Positions 11,369-19,377 of a stretch of 64,000 bases of DNA are shown here, piece by piece. The DNA is from Methylocystis sp. IM3 (lineage in GTDB: Bacteria; Pseudomonadota; Alphaproteobacteria; Rhizobiales; Beijerinckiaceae). Where the stretch lies: positions 124,001 through 188,000 of the forward strand of contig NZ_JBBPBZ010000002.1 of assembly GCF_038070105.1 (NCBI RefSeq), written 5' to 3'. Position 1 is the first letter of the stretch, and the number at the start of each line of letters is the position of its first letter. The notes beneath the pieces were generated by a model, which was given only the letters and a program-made list of their open reading frames with translations, was not told the DNA's origin and ran no database searches. The position numbers and the translations under genes are program-made.

Positions 11369-11665
11369 TCAGGGCAAGGCGGCCAGGAGCGCCGTCGCGA
11401 TGTCCGCCCATTCCTGATCGAGCGACGCCTCTCGCGGCGGGCGCCCGGCGCGCGCGTACCAGTAGCGCGCATTCGACAGATCGCCTTCCTTGCGATGGAG
11501 ATACGCGTGGACCCACATGCTGTCCTTGTCGTCGCGCACATCCACGCATTTGTGCGCGGCGACCCAATCGCCCTTGGCGTCGAACCAGAGCGCCCGCAGC
11601 GGAGCCGAGACGGCCGGCGGGGCGCTGGCCTGAACCGAGGCGCGAAAATCGGCGAGGGTGAGCAC
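11369..11665 (-). CDS. Conserved hypothetical cytoplasmic protein, 98 aa
   Basis: The GTG start at 11665 is preceded by GGAAAGG. The protein has no signal peptide or membrane segment. It contains a Trp/Tyr-rich centre (ALWFDAKGDWVAAHK, WVHAYLHRKEGDLSNARYWY) that resembles short proteins found as unannotated conserved ORFs in many bacteria. The stop lies 11 bp before the LprI-like gene start on the same strand, so the two and recQ probably form one transcript. Function unknown. Confidence 0.72.
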   Translation of the reverse strand: MLTLADFRASVQASAPPAVSAPLRALWFDAKGDWVAAHKCVDVRDDKDSMWVHAYLHRKEGDLSNARYWYARAGRPPREASLDQEWADIATALLAALP

Positions 11666-11775
11666 GTGCGGGACCTTTCCTTGATCCCGTCACTATGGCG
11701 CCTTTGCGCGCCGCGTCGAGGGCGAGGTTGACAGTCGCGCCCCCGCCCGGCCATCTGGCGTGAGAGAGGGCGCCG

Positions 11776-11970
11776 ATGGTTCAAAGTCCCTGCAACAAGA
11801 TTTGCACGCTCAACGCCGAGGCTGTTTGCGTCGGATGCGGCCGCTCGCGCGCCGAGATCGGGGCCTGGTCGCAGCTCTCCGAGGCTGAGAAGGCGCGCGT
11901 CGTCAAAAAGGCCAAGGAGCGGCTCGCGGCGCAAGCCGCCGGAAAGAAGACGCAAAAGGCCTCGGCCTGA
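11776..11970 (+). CDS. DUF1289 family small Cys protein
   Basis: A 64-residue protein whose first half, SPCNKICTLNAEAVCVGCGR, matches the DUF1289 pattern of four cysteines that is often described as a predicted Fe-S or zinc site. It ends in a Lys/Ala-rich tail. It is read divergently from the upstream small gene and converges with the FmdB-like gene, the two stops being 2 bp apart. The family is common in alphaproteobacteria; the function is not known. Confidence 0.85.
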   Translation: MVQSPCNKICTLNAEAVCVGCGRSRAEIGAWSQLSEAEKARVVKKAKERLAAQAAGKKTQKASA

Positions 11971-11972
11971 GC

Positions 11973-12203
11973 CTATCGTTTTGCGCGTTCCGCCTTGCTG
12001 AAATTGGAGAGATCGCCCTCGGCCGCCGCGCGCCGGCGCCAGGAGCGGGCGATGGCGGGATATTTGATCTCCTTGCAGATGCGCGAGACCTGCCGGGTGA
12101 GGTCGCGCGACCCGCAGGCGGGGCATTCCGGCGTGTCGGTCGCGCGCACCAGAAGCTCGAATTCGGCCTCGCAGGCGTCGCAGGCATAGGCGTAGAGGGG
12201 CAT
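11973..12203 (-). CDS. FmdB-like zinc-ribbon protein
   Basis: The 76-residue product starts MPLYAYACDACEAEFE and has a second pair in CPACGS, the four-cysteine zinc ribbon of the FmdB putative regulatory family. A Lys/Arg-rich C-terminal half may bind nucleic acid. I chose the ATG at 12203 with GAGGA upstream over a longer in-frame extension that lacks the family N-terminus. FmdB members are often called regulators of formamide or amide metabolism, but for most, including this one, there is no direct support. Confidence 0.85.
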   Translation of the reverse strand: MPLYAYACDACEAEFELLVRATDTPECPACGSRDLTRQVSRICKEIKYPAIARSWRRRAAAEGDLSNFSKAERAKR

Positions 12204-12255
12204 GGGCGTCCTCGTGCGATCGATGGTCGCGCAGAGGGAAGCAAGGTTCGTTCCT

Positions 12256-12287
12256 TGCGCCACCATGTCAGTGCGCCACCATGTCAG
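12256..12287. repeat. Tandem 16-bp direct repeat, two copies
   Basis: The unit TGCGCCACCATGTCAG occurs twice head to tail (12256-12271 and 12272-12287) without mismatch, and is followed by ATGGCTGAC. It lies upstream of the FmdB-like gene, in a stretch of lower coding quality next to the lipoprotein remnant. I could not assign it to a named element. Confidence 0.8.
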
Positions 12288-12373
12288 ATGGCTGACGCTT
12301 TCTCGAAGCTCCCCGCGTCGAGGGCGTCCAGCGGGGAAATCAATTGGCAGGCGGTCCAGGTCTCGCGCGTCAT
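12284..12373 (-). CDS. Possible 29-residue ORF
   Basis: A short frame from an ATG at 12373, with GAGG before it, runs 29 codons to a TGA inside the 16-bp repeat array. The product starts MTRETWTAC and has no recognisable domain. It may be the decayed end of a longer gene rather than a functional peptide, since it lies in a degraded patch. Confidence 0.2.
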   Translation of the reverse strand: MTRETWTACQLISPLDALDAGSFEKASAI

Positions 12374-12415
12374 GGCGACCTCTTCTCTACAAACATGTAT
12401 GGACCCCTGACTTAA

Positions 12416-12770
12416 CTAGCTCAGCCCAATCTTGGCCGAGTTCTTCCTGGCGTCGATCGCGGCGTCAAAACCCGGATCGCCGGGATTGAACATCACCAAT
12501 GTCAGTGACTTGTCATGGCTGCCAGACACGACCGTCGGCCCCGGCGTGTAGCTGGTTCGAGATTGATAAGCGCCGAAACCACCACCGTAAGAGGCGGTTC
12601 CGTAGGTGTTGTACTGTCCTGGCAGTTGCGTAACACTCACGTTGTTCTGCGCCATCCCGCCCGTGATGACGTAGCGACAGCAATGTGTTTTTCGATGTGC
12701 GCGTTACTTGTGCGCCAGCGCAGGCGGCCAGCGATAAACTGAGGCCCCAAATCCCTATTCTAGTCAGCAT
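12416..12770 (-). pseudogene. Decayed lipoprotein gene: internal deletion and frameshift
   Basis: The first frame (from 12770) begins with a lipoprotein signal (SLSLAACAG lipobox) and runs into QVTRTSKNT. It then loses sense. A different frame picks up near 12690 with RYVITGGMAQNNVSVTQLPG and continues to a natural stop at 12416, with Gly/Tyr-rich segments and LVMFNPGDPGFDAA. From memory of this small-lipoprotein family, the N-terminal Cys and the RY-I-TGG block belong to one protein of roughly 140-170 residues, so about 40-50 residues are missing here and the frame has shifted. The break is near an A-run at about 12688-12692. Confidence 0.68.
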
Positions 12771-13111
12771 AAGTGGTTCCGCTAAAGGCGATCAACTGTC
12801 AAGATTCAGGTGCAAAGAACCAGATCAATCAAGAGGCCTGCCTCCAGGCCAATCAGATTCCGAAACACCGTAGCTAAAGCGCCACAGTGAATGGGCCATC
12901 ATCTGAGACGATTAATCGACGGCGCGGCAACGAGGATTTGGGCAAAGGAGCGCGGGTCGGTTGTCCCCTTTGCGACATCTCCCCGGTCCGTCATGGCCGG
13001 GCTCGTCCCGGCCATCCACGCCGAGGCGTCTCGGGGAGATTGCGGAATCCTCGCCCGGCCATTCCCACCGTGGAGAGAAGGCAGTGGCTTGCCTCTGAGT
13101 GGCGGCCGCCC
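12771..13111. other. Non-coding gap with a dispersed repeat
   Basis: No convincing gene is seen in these 341 bp. Base composition in the left half is lower in GC than the flanks. The only structure I can name is the palindromic repeat at 12989-13020. The gap may be scar tissue around the decayed lipoprotein gene. Confidence 0.5.
12989..13020. repeat. Palindromic dispersed repeat (ATGGCCGGG stem)
   Basis: The 9-bp stem ATGGCCGGG (12993-13001) pairs with CCCGGCCAT (13007-13015) around a CTCGT loop, flanked by CGTC and CCACG. This form is familiar to me as a common intergenic repeat in Rhizobiales genomes. It could act as a weak RNA hairpin downstream of the decarboxylase gene, whose stop is at 13112. 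Confidence 0.6.
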
Positions 13112-14614
13112 TCAATCCTCCGACAGCCTTGTCTTCCCCGGCCCGTGCGGCTCGACGAGCGCGCCGAAGTCGTGGGGCTCCTTGCGGGCGCGGCGCAGCG
13201 CCGCCTCGAGGAAGAGCGTCATGGCGTCGATGTCCTCCTCATGGGTGCGGTGATTGATGATCGCCGCGCGGATCGCCGGGACGCCGTCGAGAATGGTGAG
13301 CGACGGGGCGGCCTCGCCGCGCTCGTGCAGCTCCATCACGATCTCGCGGGCGAGCGAGCCGTCGTCGTCCCCTCTCACGCCGAAACAGACGATGTTGAGC
13401 GCGACCGGCGCGCGCATCACGAAATTTTCCGACGTCTCGATCCAGTTCTCGAGCCGCTTCGCCATGCGGCAGCATTGCTCCATGCAGGCGGCGAGCTTCT
13501 TCGTCCCGAAGGTCTCGATCGTCATCCAGGTCTTGAGCGCCCGAAAACCACGCGAGAGGTCGGCGCCGAGGTCGCAGGGCCAGGTGTCGCCGACGGCGAG
13601 CCCACGCGGGGCGCGCGACAGATAGGCGGCGTCGGCGGCGAAGGCGCGCTTGTGGGCCTTAGGGTCGCGGACGAGGAAAAAGCCCGCGTCATAGGGCACA
13701 TGCAGCCATTTGTGGAAGTCGAAGGCGATGCTGTCGGCCCGCTCCAGCCCCTTGACGAGCGGCTTGAGCTTCGGCGATAGGGCGGCCAGCGCCCCGAAGG
13801 CGCCGTCGACATGGAACCACATGTCTTCGGTGTGGGCCACGTCGGCGAGGCGGTCGAGCGGATCGACCGCGCCCGCATCCACCGTCCCCGCCGTGCCGAC
13901 GACGAGGAAGGGCCGGAAGCCCGCCGCGCGATCTGCGGCGATGGCGTGGCGCAGCGCGCTCACCTTCATGCGGCGGTTGTCGTCCGACGGAATGAGCCGC
14001 AAATGCCGCGCGCCGAGGCCCGCGAGCTCCATGGCCTGCCGCACGCAATTATGCGCCTCGCGGGAGGCGTAGGCGATGAGCTGGCCGCTCTGGGCGCAGA
14101 GCCCGTTGAGCCGCACGTCGCGGTCGCCATAGGCCTGGTCGCGGGCGACGAGCAGCGACAGGAAATTGGCCATGGAGGCGCCGGTGACGAAAATGCCGGA
14201 GGCGTCCCTGGGGAAGCCGAAGGCCTCGGCCATCCATCGGGCGATCTGGCGCTCGACGTCGATGGCGATGTGATTGCGCCCGCCGCAGTTCGAGTTCATG
14301 CCGGCGGCGAGCATTTCGGCGATCATGCCGACGGGCGTGCCCGCCCCCTGCACCCAGCCCATGAACATGGGATGAATGTTGCCGGTGGCGAAGGGCTTGA
14401 TGTAGCGGTCGAAATCCTCGAGCACGGCGGGAAAGGCGCGACCCTCGGCCGGGAGTTCGCGGTTGAAGCGCGCCTTCGCCTCCTCGGTCGGCGCCGTCCA
14501 GACCGGGCGGCTGCGCAGGCCGCGCAGATAATCGATCATGGAATCGAGCGCGCGATGGCTCTCGGCGCGAAACGCCTCCCAGTCTTCGGGGTCGAGATCG
14601 ACCGGTTCGGTCAT
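13112..14614 (-). CDS. PLP-dependent group II amino-acid decarboxylase
   Basis: A 500-residue cytoplasmic pyridoxal-phosphate enzyme of the aromatic-L-amino-acid/glutamate decarboxylase fold. The cofactor Lys is K302 in SIAFDFHKWLHVPYD; D270 in WFHVDGAFG would contact the pyridine nitrogen, and His188 in SREAHNC would stack on it. The HXMXXGWVQGAGTP region near residue 85 fits the substrate end. Family members release CO2 from Trp, Tyr, Phe, Dopa or related acids, and the specificity here is not readable. It is a single gene upstream of the FAH-family gene on the same strand, 124 bp apart. Confidence 0.88.
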   Translation of the reverse strand: MTEPVDLDPEDWEAFRAESHRALDSMIDYLRGLRSRPVWTAPTEEAKARFNRELPAEGRAFPAVLEDFDRYIKPFATGNIHPMFMGWVQGAGTPVGMIAEMLAAGMNSNCGGRNHIAIDVERQIARWMAEAFGFPRDASGIFVTGASMANFLSLLVARDQAYGDRDVRLNGLCAQSGQLIAYASREAHNCVRQAMELAGLGARHLRLIPSDDNRRMKVSALRHAIAADRAAGFRPFLVVGTAGTVDAGAVDPLDRLADVAHTEDMWFHVDGAFGALAALSPKLKPLVKGLERADSIAFDFHKWLHVPYDAGFFLVRDPKAHKRAFAADAAYLSRAPRGLAVGDTWPCDLGADLSRGFRALKTWMTIETFGTKKLAACMEQCCRMAKRLENWIETSENFVMRAPVALNIVCFGVRGDDDGSLAREIVMELHERGEAAPSLTILDGVPAIRAAIINHRTHEEDIDAMTLFLEAALRRARKEPHDFGALVEPHGPGKTRLSED

Positions 14615-14738
14615 GTCGCGGCGCTCGCGCGCCGGGGCGGCGGCGCAAAGGCGGTGATGTGGGGCATGCGCCGCGCGTCTCCCGGCGGGTTCAACGGGAC
14701 TGCCAATAGCCGCCTTTGCCCTCGGCGCGCAACCTCGG

Positions 14739-15437
14739 TCAACGCGCCAGCGTGACGCGGACGGCGCCGACGCCCTCGATCTCCCCCTCGGCCGCGTCGC
14801 CGGGCGCGAGCGCGCCGACGCCCGGCGGCGTGCCGGTGAAGATGAGATCGCCCGCCGCGAGCGCGACCTCGCGGGACAGCGCGGCGATGATGTGCGGCAC
14901 GCTCAAGATCATGTCCGAGAGATCGCCCTGCTGGCGGGGCGCGCCGTTCACCGAGAGCGCGATGCGCCCGCGTGTCGGATGGCCGATCGCCGAGGCCGGC
15001 CGGATCGCGCCGATGGGGGCGGAATTGTCGAAGCCCTTGGACATGTCCCAGGGCCGGCCGGCGTTGCGCGCCGCGCTTTGCAGGTCGCGGCGCGTGAGGT
15101 CGATCCCGGCGGCGTAGCCATAGACGCAATCGAGCGCGCGCTCGGCGGGGATGTCGGCGCCGCCCGCGCACAGGGCCGCCACCAGCTCGATTTCGTGGTG
15201 GAGATTGCGCGTCAGGCTGGGGAAGGGGATCGTCGCGCCGTCCGCCACGACGGCGTCGGCGGGCTTGGAGAAGAAGAAGGGCGGTTCGGCCCCCGGCTCC
15301 TTGCCCATCTCGCGCGCGTGCTCGGCATAGTTCAGCGCCACGCAGAAGATGCGGCGCACCGGAAAGAGACGGGCGTCCCCGGCGACGGCCACGGCGGCGC
15401 GGGGCGGGGGCGGGAAGACGAATTCGGGCGGCTGCAT
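14739..15437 (-). CDS. Fumarylacetoacetate hydrolase (FAH) family protein
   Basis: At 232 residues it has the size of the small FAH-fold enzymes that cleave C-C bonds in acylpyruvates or decarboxylate oxaloacetate. Acidic metal ligands appear in HHEIELVAAL, and the family tail LIFTGTPPGVGAL is present. The catalytic dyad region with CVALNYAEHAREMG is near residue 33. It is cytoplasmic and needs Mg2+ in known members. The substrate is unknown. The gene sits alone between the decarboxylase and a repeat-bounded small gene. Confidence 0.88.
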   Translation of the reverse strand: MQPPEFVFPPPPRAAVAVAGDARLFPVRRIFCVALNYAEHAREMGKEPGAEPPFFFSKPADAVVADGATIPFPSLTRNLHHEIELVAALCAGGADIPAERALDCVYGYAAGIDLTRRDLQSAARNAGRPWDMSKGFDNSAPIGAIRPASAIGHPTRGRIALSVNGAPRQQGDLSDMILSVPHIIAALSREVALAAGDLIFTGTPPGVGALAPGDAAEGEIEGVGAVRVTLAR

Positions 15438-15504
15438 GGGGTCTGACCCTCCTCTCGGGGCGCGCGCCTGCGCCCTGGTCGCGTCGGCTCAGCTTCTAGA
15501 GCCT

Positions 15505-15531
15505 TTTCCGATCCGATGGAATCGGATGGAT
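15505..15531. repeat. Short inverted repeat ATCCGAT/ATCGGAT
   Basis: GATCCGATGGAATCGGAT forms a 7-bp stem with a 3-4 base loop just upstream of the larger repeat at 15551. The flanking AGCCTTTTCCG resembles a common Rhizobiales intergenic element. It is short, so only the palindrome itself is certain. Confidence 0.4.
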
Positions 15532-15550
15532 GCGTCAGCTTATTGTTCGG

Positions 15551-15593
15551 TCGCTTTCTACCGCCGAACCGGTTCCCGCTTCGGCGGACAGCG
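15551..15593 (-). repeat. Dispersed imperfect-palindrome repeat, copy A
   Basis: This 43-bp element, read on the minus strand, begins CGCTGTCCGCCGAAGCGGG and ends GCGGTAGAAAGCGA. It matches copy B (16065-16107, plus strand) at about 40 of 43 positions, in the opposite orientation. A third, more diverged copy is at 38713-38757. The CCGCCGAA/TTCGGCGG core makes it able to fold as a hairpin. Confidence 0.8.
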
Positions 15594-15701
15594 CGCGAAG
15601 GCCGTGAGGGCGCGGGCGCAAAACTCCTTTGCTGCGTTGCAGAATTACATCCGGCCCGTTCTGTGCTCTATATGCGGCTCAGTGATTTGCGAAGGTTATG
15701 A

Positions 15702-16058
15702 ATGACTTTTTTCACTTTTGAATATTCCGTTCCCGGCGAGGCGCCGGTTCTTTCCGAGCGCATCGACGTGCCCTTCGCCTCGGCGCTCTGGTGTCATGTC
15801 GAAGCGCTGGCGCTGCGCTTCGGCGCCCGTCCCGGCGCCTTCATCCACGTGCGTGACGACAAGGGGCGCGCGGTCATCCGCGCGGGCGTCGCGACGGCGC
15901 TCGCCTCGATCGCGCAATGCCGCTGCGGCGATTGCGGCCTGAAGGCGGCGGCGGCGCGCGGCGCGCAGGCCCTCGACGGACCGCCGCCGCTTTCTCCGTG
16001 CCGGGGCGCCGGCGCCTGCACATGCAAGAGCATTCCGCCTGGGGAGGGCGGCGCTTAG
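15702..16058 (+). CDS. Small protein with Cys-rich C-terminus, 118 aa
   Basis: The ATG at 15702 follows GAAGGTTATGA. The N-terminal ~70 residues look like a compact domain with no signal peptide. The C-terminal ~45 residues hold six cysteines in a CRCGDCG cluster and then PCRGAGACTC, suggesting metal binding. The gene is alone, and its stop is 7 bp from repeat copy B while copy A lies 108 bp upstream. Codon use resembles the neighbours. I recognise no family. Confidence 0.65.
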   Translation: MTFFTFEYSVPGEAPVLSERIDVPFASALWCHVEALALRFGARPGAFIHVRDDKGRAVIRAGVATALASIAQCRCGDCGLKAAAARGAQALDGPPPLSPCRGAGACTCKSIPPGEGGA

Positions 16059-16064
16059 AGCGCT

Positions 16065-16107
16065 CGCTGTCCGCCGAAGCGGGTACCGGTTCAGCGGTGG
16101 AAAGCGA
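16065..16107 (+). repeat. Dispersed imperfect-palindrome repeat, copy B
   Basis: This is inverted relative to copy A at 15551-15593, with three mismatches over 43 bp that I could count by eye. It starts 7 bp after the stop of the Cys-rich gene and ends 13 bp before the hslO stop, so it could serve as a shared 3' hairpin for two convergent genes. Confidence 0.8.
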
Positions 16108-16119
16108 GACCTTCAGGCG

Positions 16120-17091
16120 TCAGTCGAGCTCTATGGGATCGAAGCTGCGGAAGGTCGCGCAGAATTCGCAGGTGACGCCGATGCGGCCGTCGTCGCCGAC
16201 CATGTCGGCCCGCTCCTCGTCGGTGAAGCTCTTCAGGAGACGCTCGATGCGCTCAGTGGAGCAGCGGCAGAACTCCTCCACCGGCCGCTCCGTGAAAACC
16301 TTGACGCCGCGCTCGTGAAAGAGGCGGAACAGCAGCCGCTCGCCCGAGAGCGAGGGGTCCACCAGCTCATGGTCTTCGAGGGTGGCGGCGAGCGCCTGAC
16401 CCTCGAGCCAGGCGTCGTCTTCCTCATCGGCCTGCCCGTCGCTCTCCGGGGCATTGCTTTCGGGCGCATCCCCTGCCGGCAGGTCCGGGCGGCGGGCGCC
16501 GGCGACCGGCAGATATTGCAGCAGGAGCCCGCCGGCGCGCCAGCTCCGGCCCTGCGGCGTCACGACCTCGCCCACGGCCAGGCGCACGAAAGAGGGGATC
16601 TGCTCAGACTGGCGGAAATACATATGCGCCGCCTCCGCGAGGCTCTCGCCTTCGAGCGGGACCACGCCCTGATAGCGGGCGGCGTCCTCCTCGCGCTCGA
16701 TCGTGAGCGCCAGATGGCCGCGCCCGAGCAGCGCCGCGGGCGCGGGATCCTGGACCTCGGCGAGGCGCGCGGCGTCGAAGCGGGCGAAGCCGCGCAGCTT
16801 CCCCGGCGCGTCATAGTCGACGACGAGCATGTCGACCGGGCCGTCGCTGCGGGTCTGGAGCTGGAAGCGGCCATGCGACTCCAGGATCGAGCCGAGCAGC
16901 GCCGCGAGCGCCAGCGCCTCGCCCAGCAGCCGCGCGACCTGCGGGGGATAGTCGTAATGGGAGAGGATGGCGTCCGCCGTCGGGCCGAGCCGCACGAGGC
17001 GACCGCGCAGATCCAGCGCCTCGACGGCAAATGGCGTGACGCGGTCGTCCCGCGCCTCCTTGGACACCAGCCGGCTCGGCGTCTCCTGCAT
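16120..17091 (-). CDS. hslO: Hsp33 redox-regulated holdase chaperone
   Basis: Predicted 323 residues. The C-terminal redox switch has the family layout: CRC (in EEFCRCSTERIER) followed by CEFC about 31 residues later, the four zinc-binding cysteines that form disulfides under oxidative stress and activate chaperone activity. The N-terminal domain has the DAILSHYDYP and ALAALLGS blocks of Hsp33. I chose the ATG at 17091 because it overlaps the argF stop as TGATG and starts the family N-terminus; a longer upstream frame is low-complexity Arg. It is the third gene of argD-argF-hslO. Confidence 0.94.
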   Translation of the reverse strand: MQETPSRLVSKEARDDRVTPFAVEALDLRGRLVRLGPTADAILSHYDYPPQVARLLGEALALAALLGSILESHGRFQLQTRSDGPVDMLVVDYDAPGKLRGFARFDAARLAEVQDPAPAALLGRGHLALTIEREEDAARYQGVVPLEGESLAEAAHMYFRQSEQIPSFVRLAVGEVVTPQGRSWRAGGLLLQYLPVAGARRPDLPAGDAPESNAPESDGQADEEDDAWLEGQALAATLEDHELVDPSLSGERLLFRLFHERGVKVFTERPVEEFCRCSTERIERLLKSFTDEERADMVGDDGRIGVTCEFCATFRSFDPIELD

Positions 17092-18092
17092 CAGGCGAGA
17101 CCCGGCGCGAGACACCAGGCGAGCACGCCCTTTTGCGCGTGCAGGCGGTTTTCGGCCTCGTCGAAGACGACGGATTGCGGGCCGTCCATCACCTCGTCGG
17201 TGACTTCCTCGCCGCGATGGGCGGGCAGGCAATGCATGAAGACAGCGTCCTTGGCGGCGGCGCGCATGAGTTTGGCGTTCACCTGATATGGCGCGAGAAC
17301 GCGGCGGCGGAAGTCCTCGTCGGCGTCGCCCATGGAGACCCAGCAGTCGGTGACGACCGCCTGCGCGCCGTCGACGGCGTCGCGCGGGTCGCGCATCACA
17401 GTGAGCGCCGCGCCTTCGGCCTTCGCCCAGTCGATGAGGCTCTGCGGCGGCGCGAGTTCGGCGGGCGTCGCCACATTGATGGAAAAGCCGAAGCGCGCCG
17501 CGGCGTGCACCCAGCTCGCCAGCACATTGTTGGAGTCGCCGACCCAGGCCACGCTGCGCCCCTCGATCGGCCCGAGCCGCTCCTCGAAGGTCAGGAGGTC
17601 CGCCATGATCTGGCAGGGATGCGAGCGCTTGGTCAGGCCGTTGATGACGGGAATGGCGGCGAAGCGCGCGAGCTCCTCGAGATCGTCGTGCGAGAGAATG
17701 CGGATCATGACCGCATCGGCGAAACGCGACAGCACCCGCGCCGTGTCGGCGATGCTCTCGCCGCGGCCGAGCTGCATCTCGCCGCCCGTCAGCATGATCG
17801 ACTCGCCGCCGAGGTCGCGCATGGCGATGTCGAAGGAGACGCGGGTCCGCGTCGAGGGCTTGTCGAAGATCATCGCCAGATATTTGCCGGCGAGCGGGCG
17901 CTCGGCGGGCGGCGCGCCCTTGACGCGCTTCGCCTTCAGCGAACGGGCGAGATCGAGGATGCTGCGCAGCTCCTCCCGGGTGAAATCGCAGATGTCGAGA
18001 AAATGGCGCGGCCGCGTCCCGCTCGGCGCGGTGTCCGTTTGTGCGTTCTTCGCCGGCGCCTTTTTGGCGGACGCGTTCATATGCGCGGTCAT
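17091..18092 (-). CDS. argF: Ornithine carbamoyltransferase
   Basis: Predicted 333 residues. It transfers the carbamoyl group to ornithine to make citrulline, the sixth step of arginine synthesis. Diagnostic blocks are [12 protein letters not shown] (carbamoyl phosphate), HPCQ, the ornithine/citrulline signature around [11 protein letters not shown], and DSNNVLASW. The first ~28 residues ([16 protein letters not shown]...) form an Ala/Lys extension before the usual start near RHFLDICDF. The start overlaps the argD stop and its own stop overlaps the hslO start, both as TGATG, so all three are co-translated. Confidence 0.97.
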   Translation of the reverse strand: MTAHMNASAKKAPAKNAQTDTAPSGTRPRHFLDICDFTREELRSILDLARSLKAKRVKGAPPAERPLAGKYLAMIFDKPSTRTRVSFDIAMRDLGGESIMLTGGEMQLGRGESIADTARVLSRFADAVMIRILSHDDLEELARFAAIPVINGLTKRSHPCQIMADLLTFEERLGPIEGRSVAWVGDSNNVLASWVHAAARFGFSINVATPAELAPPQSLIDWAKAEGAALTVMRDPRDAVDGAQAVVTDCWVSMGDADEDFRRRVLAPYQVNAKLMRAAAKDAVFMHCLPAHRGEEVTDEVMDGPQSVVFDEAENRLHAQKGVLAWCLAPGLA

Positions 18093-19288
18093 CAGGCCGC
18101 TCCCAGCTGCTTGGCGGGCGCCGAAAGGCGCGCGCAGGCGCGGTCGAGGCGCGCCGCCGCCTCGAGGATGTCGTTCTCGTCGATGATCAGCGGCGGCAGG
18201 AGCCGCACGACATTGTCGCCTGCAAGCACGGTGAGAAGCCCTTCCGCGCGGGCGGCGGCGGCGAAATCCCCATTGGGGCCGCGCGTCTTGAGGCCGAACA
18301 TCAGCCCCTCGCCGCGCACGGTCTCGATGATGTCGGGGTGGCGGTCGTGGAGTTCGGCGAGGCGCTGGCGCAGCAGCCCGCCGAGGCGCGCGACGCGCTC
18401 AAGGAATCCCTCGGCCAGCACCACGTCGAGCACGGCGCCGCCGACGGCCGCCGCCAGCGGATTGCCGCCGAAGGTCGAGCCATGGGAGCCGAGCGTCATG
18501 CCCTTGGCGGCGTCGCGCGTGGCGAGACAGGCGCCGAGCGGGAAGCCGCCGCCGAGCCCCTTGGCGAGCGCAACGACATCCGGCGTCACGCCCGCATGTT
18601 CGCAGGCGAGGAATTTGCCGGTGCGGCCGACGCCGCACTGGACCTCGTCGAGAACCAGAAGCAGGCCGCGCGCATCGCACAGCCTGCGCAGGCCGCGCAG
18701 GAATTCGGCGGGGAAGACGCGCAGCCCGCCCTCGCCCTGGATGGGTTCGAGCAGCACGCCGGCGGTCTCTTCCGTAATCGCGGCCTCGACCGCGTCGAGA
18801 TCGGCGAAGGGAAGCTGGTCGAAGCCCTCGACCGGCGGGCCGAATCCTTCGAGATATTTCGGATTGCCGCCGGCGGCGATGGTTGCGAGCGTGCGGCCGT
18901 GAAAGGCGCCCTCGAAGGTAATGAGCCGGTAGCGTTCCGGCGCACCATTGGCGGCGTGAAATTTGCGCGCCGTCTTGATCGCGCATTCGACGGCCTCGGC
19001 GCCGGAATTGGCGAAGAAGACCACATCCGCGAAGGTCGCCGCGACGAGGCGCTCGGCGAGGCGCTCGGCCTGCGGAATGCGAAAGAGATTGGAGACGTGC
19101 CAGGGCTTTTCGGCCGCGGCCTTCAGCGTCGCGACGAGATGCGGATGCTCGTGCCCAAGCGAGAGCACCGCGACGCCGGAGGCGAAATCCAGGTAACGGT
19201 CGCCATTCTCGGCGAAAAGCCAGGCGCCTTCGCCCCGCGTGAAGGCGATGTCGGCCCGCGCATAGGTCGGATAGAGCGCAGAAGTCAA
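18092..19288 (-). CDS. argD: Acetylornithine aminotransferase
   Basis: Predicted 398 residues. This PLP class III aminotransferase forms N-acetylornithine, and may also act on succinyl-diaminopimelate. [17 protein letters not shown] and [15 protein letters not shown] carry the PLP Asp and Lys; [13 protein letters not shown] is the phosphate-binding loop of the neighbouring subunit. I chose the TTG at 19288, giving [11 protein letters not shown], since it matches the usual N-terminus and has GGAG 7 nt upstream. It is the first gene of the operon with argF and hslO, under the promoter at 19378-19406. Confidence 0.94.
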   Translation of the reverse strand: MTSALYPTYARADIAFTRGEGAWLFAENGDRYLDFASGVAVLSLGHEHPHLVATLKAAAEKPWHVSNLFRIPQAERLAERLVAATFADVVFFANSGAEAVECAIKTARKFHAANGAPERYRLITFEGAFHGRTLATIAAGGNPKYLEGFGPPVEGFDQLPFADLDAVEAAITEETAGVLLEPIQGEGGLRVFPAEFLRGLRRLCDARGLLLVLDEVQCGVGRTGKFLACEHAGVTPDVVALAKGLGGGFPLGACLATRDAAKGMTLGSHGSTFGGNPLAAAVGGAVLDVVLAEGFLERVARLGGLLRQRLAELHDRHPDIIETVRGEGLMFGLKTRGPNGDFAAAARAEGLLTVLAGDNVVRLLPPLIIDENDILEAAARLDRACARLSAPAKQLGAA

Positions 19289-19330
19289 AACCAAGCTCCA
19301 AGCCCACGGGAGCGGCCCGCGGCCGGACCC

Positions 19331-19363
19331 CAAAAACAAAGCGCCGCCCTTTTTGAGGGCGGC
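19331..19363 (-). terminator. Terminator-like hairpin in the argD 5' leader (possible attenuator)
   Basis: On the minus strand, GCCGCCCT and AGGGCGGC (8-bp stem, 5-base loop) are followed by GCTTTGTTTTTG. The element begins only about 8-10 nt after the expected transcription start of the promoter at 19378-19406 and about 43 nt before the TTG start of argD. This position is unusual for an ordinary terminator. No leader peptide rich in Arg codons is visible. Confidence 0.6.
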
Positions 19364-19377
19364 AAACTGTAGTCTTT

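Noticed and set aside
12513..12770. 85-residue lipoprotein ORF taken as an intact gene
   Set aside because: After the lipobox and about 29 residues the sequence turns to random Arg/His/Leu, while the other frame carries family-like sequence. Better read as one broken gene.
15551..16107. Transposon with terminal inverted repeats around the Cys-rich gene
   Set aside because: No transposase, no target duplication seen, and the repeats are themselves palindromic and dispersed. I keep it as a repeat-flanked gene only.
17092..17232. 47-residue upstream extension of hslO
   Set aside because: It is Arg-rich and lies inside argF in another frame. The ATG overlapping the argF stop fits the family start.
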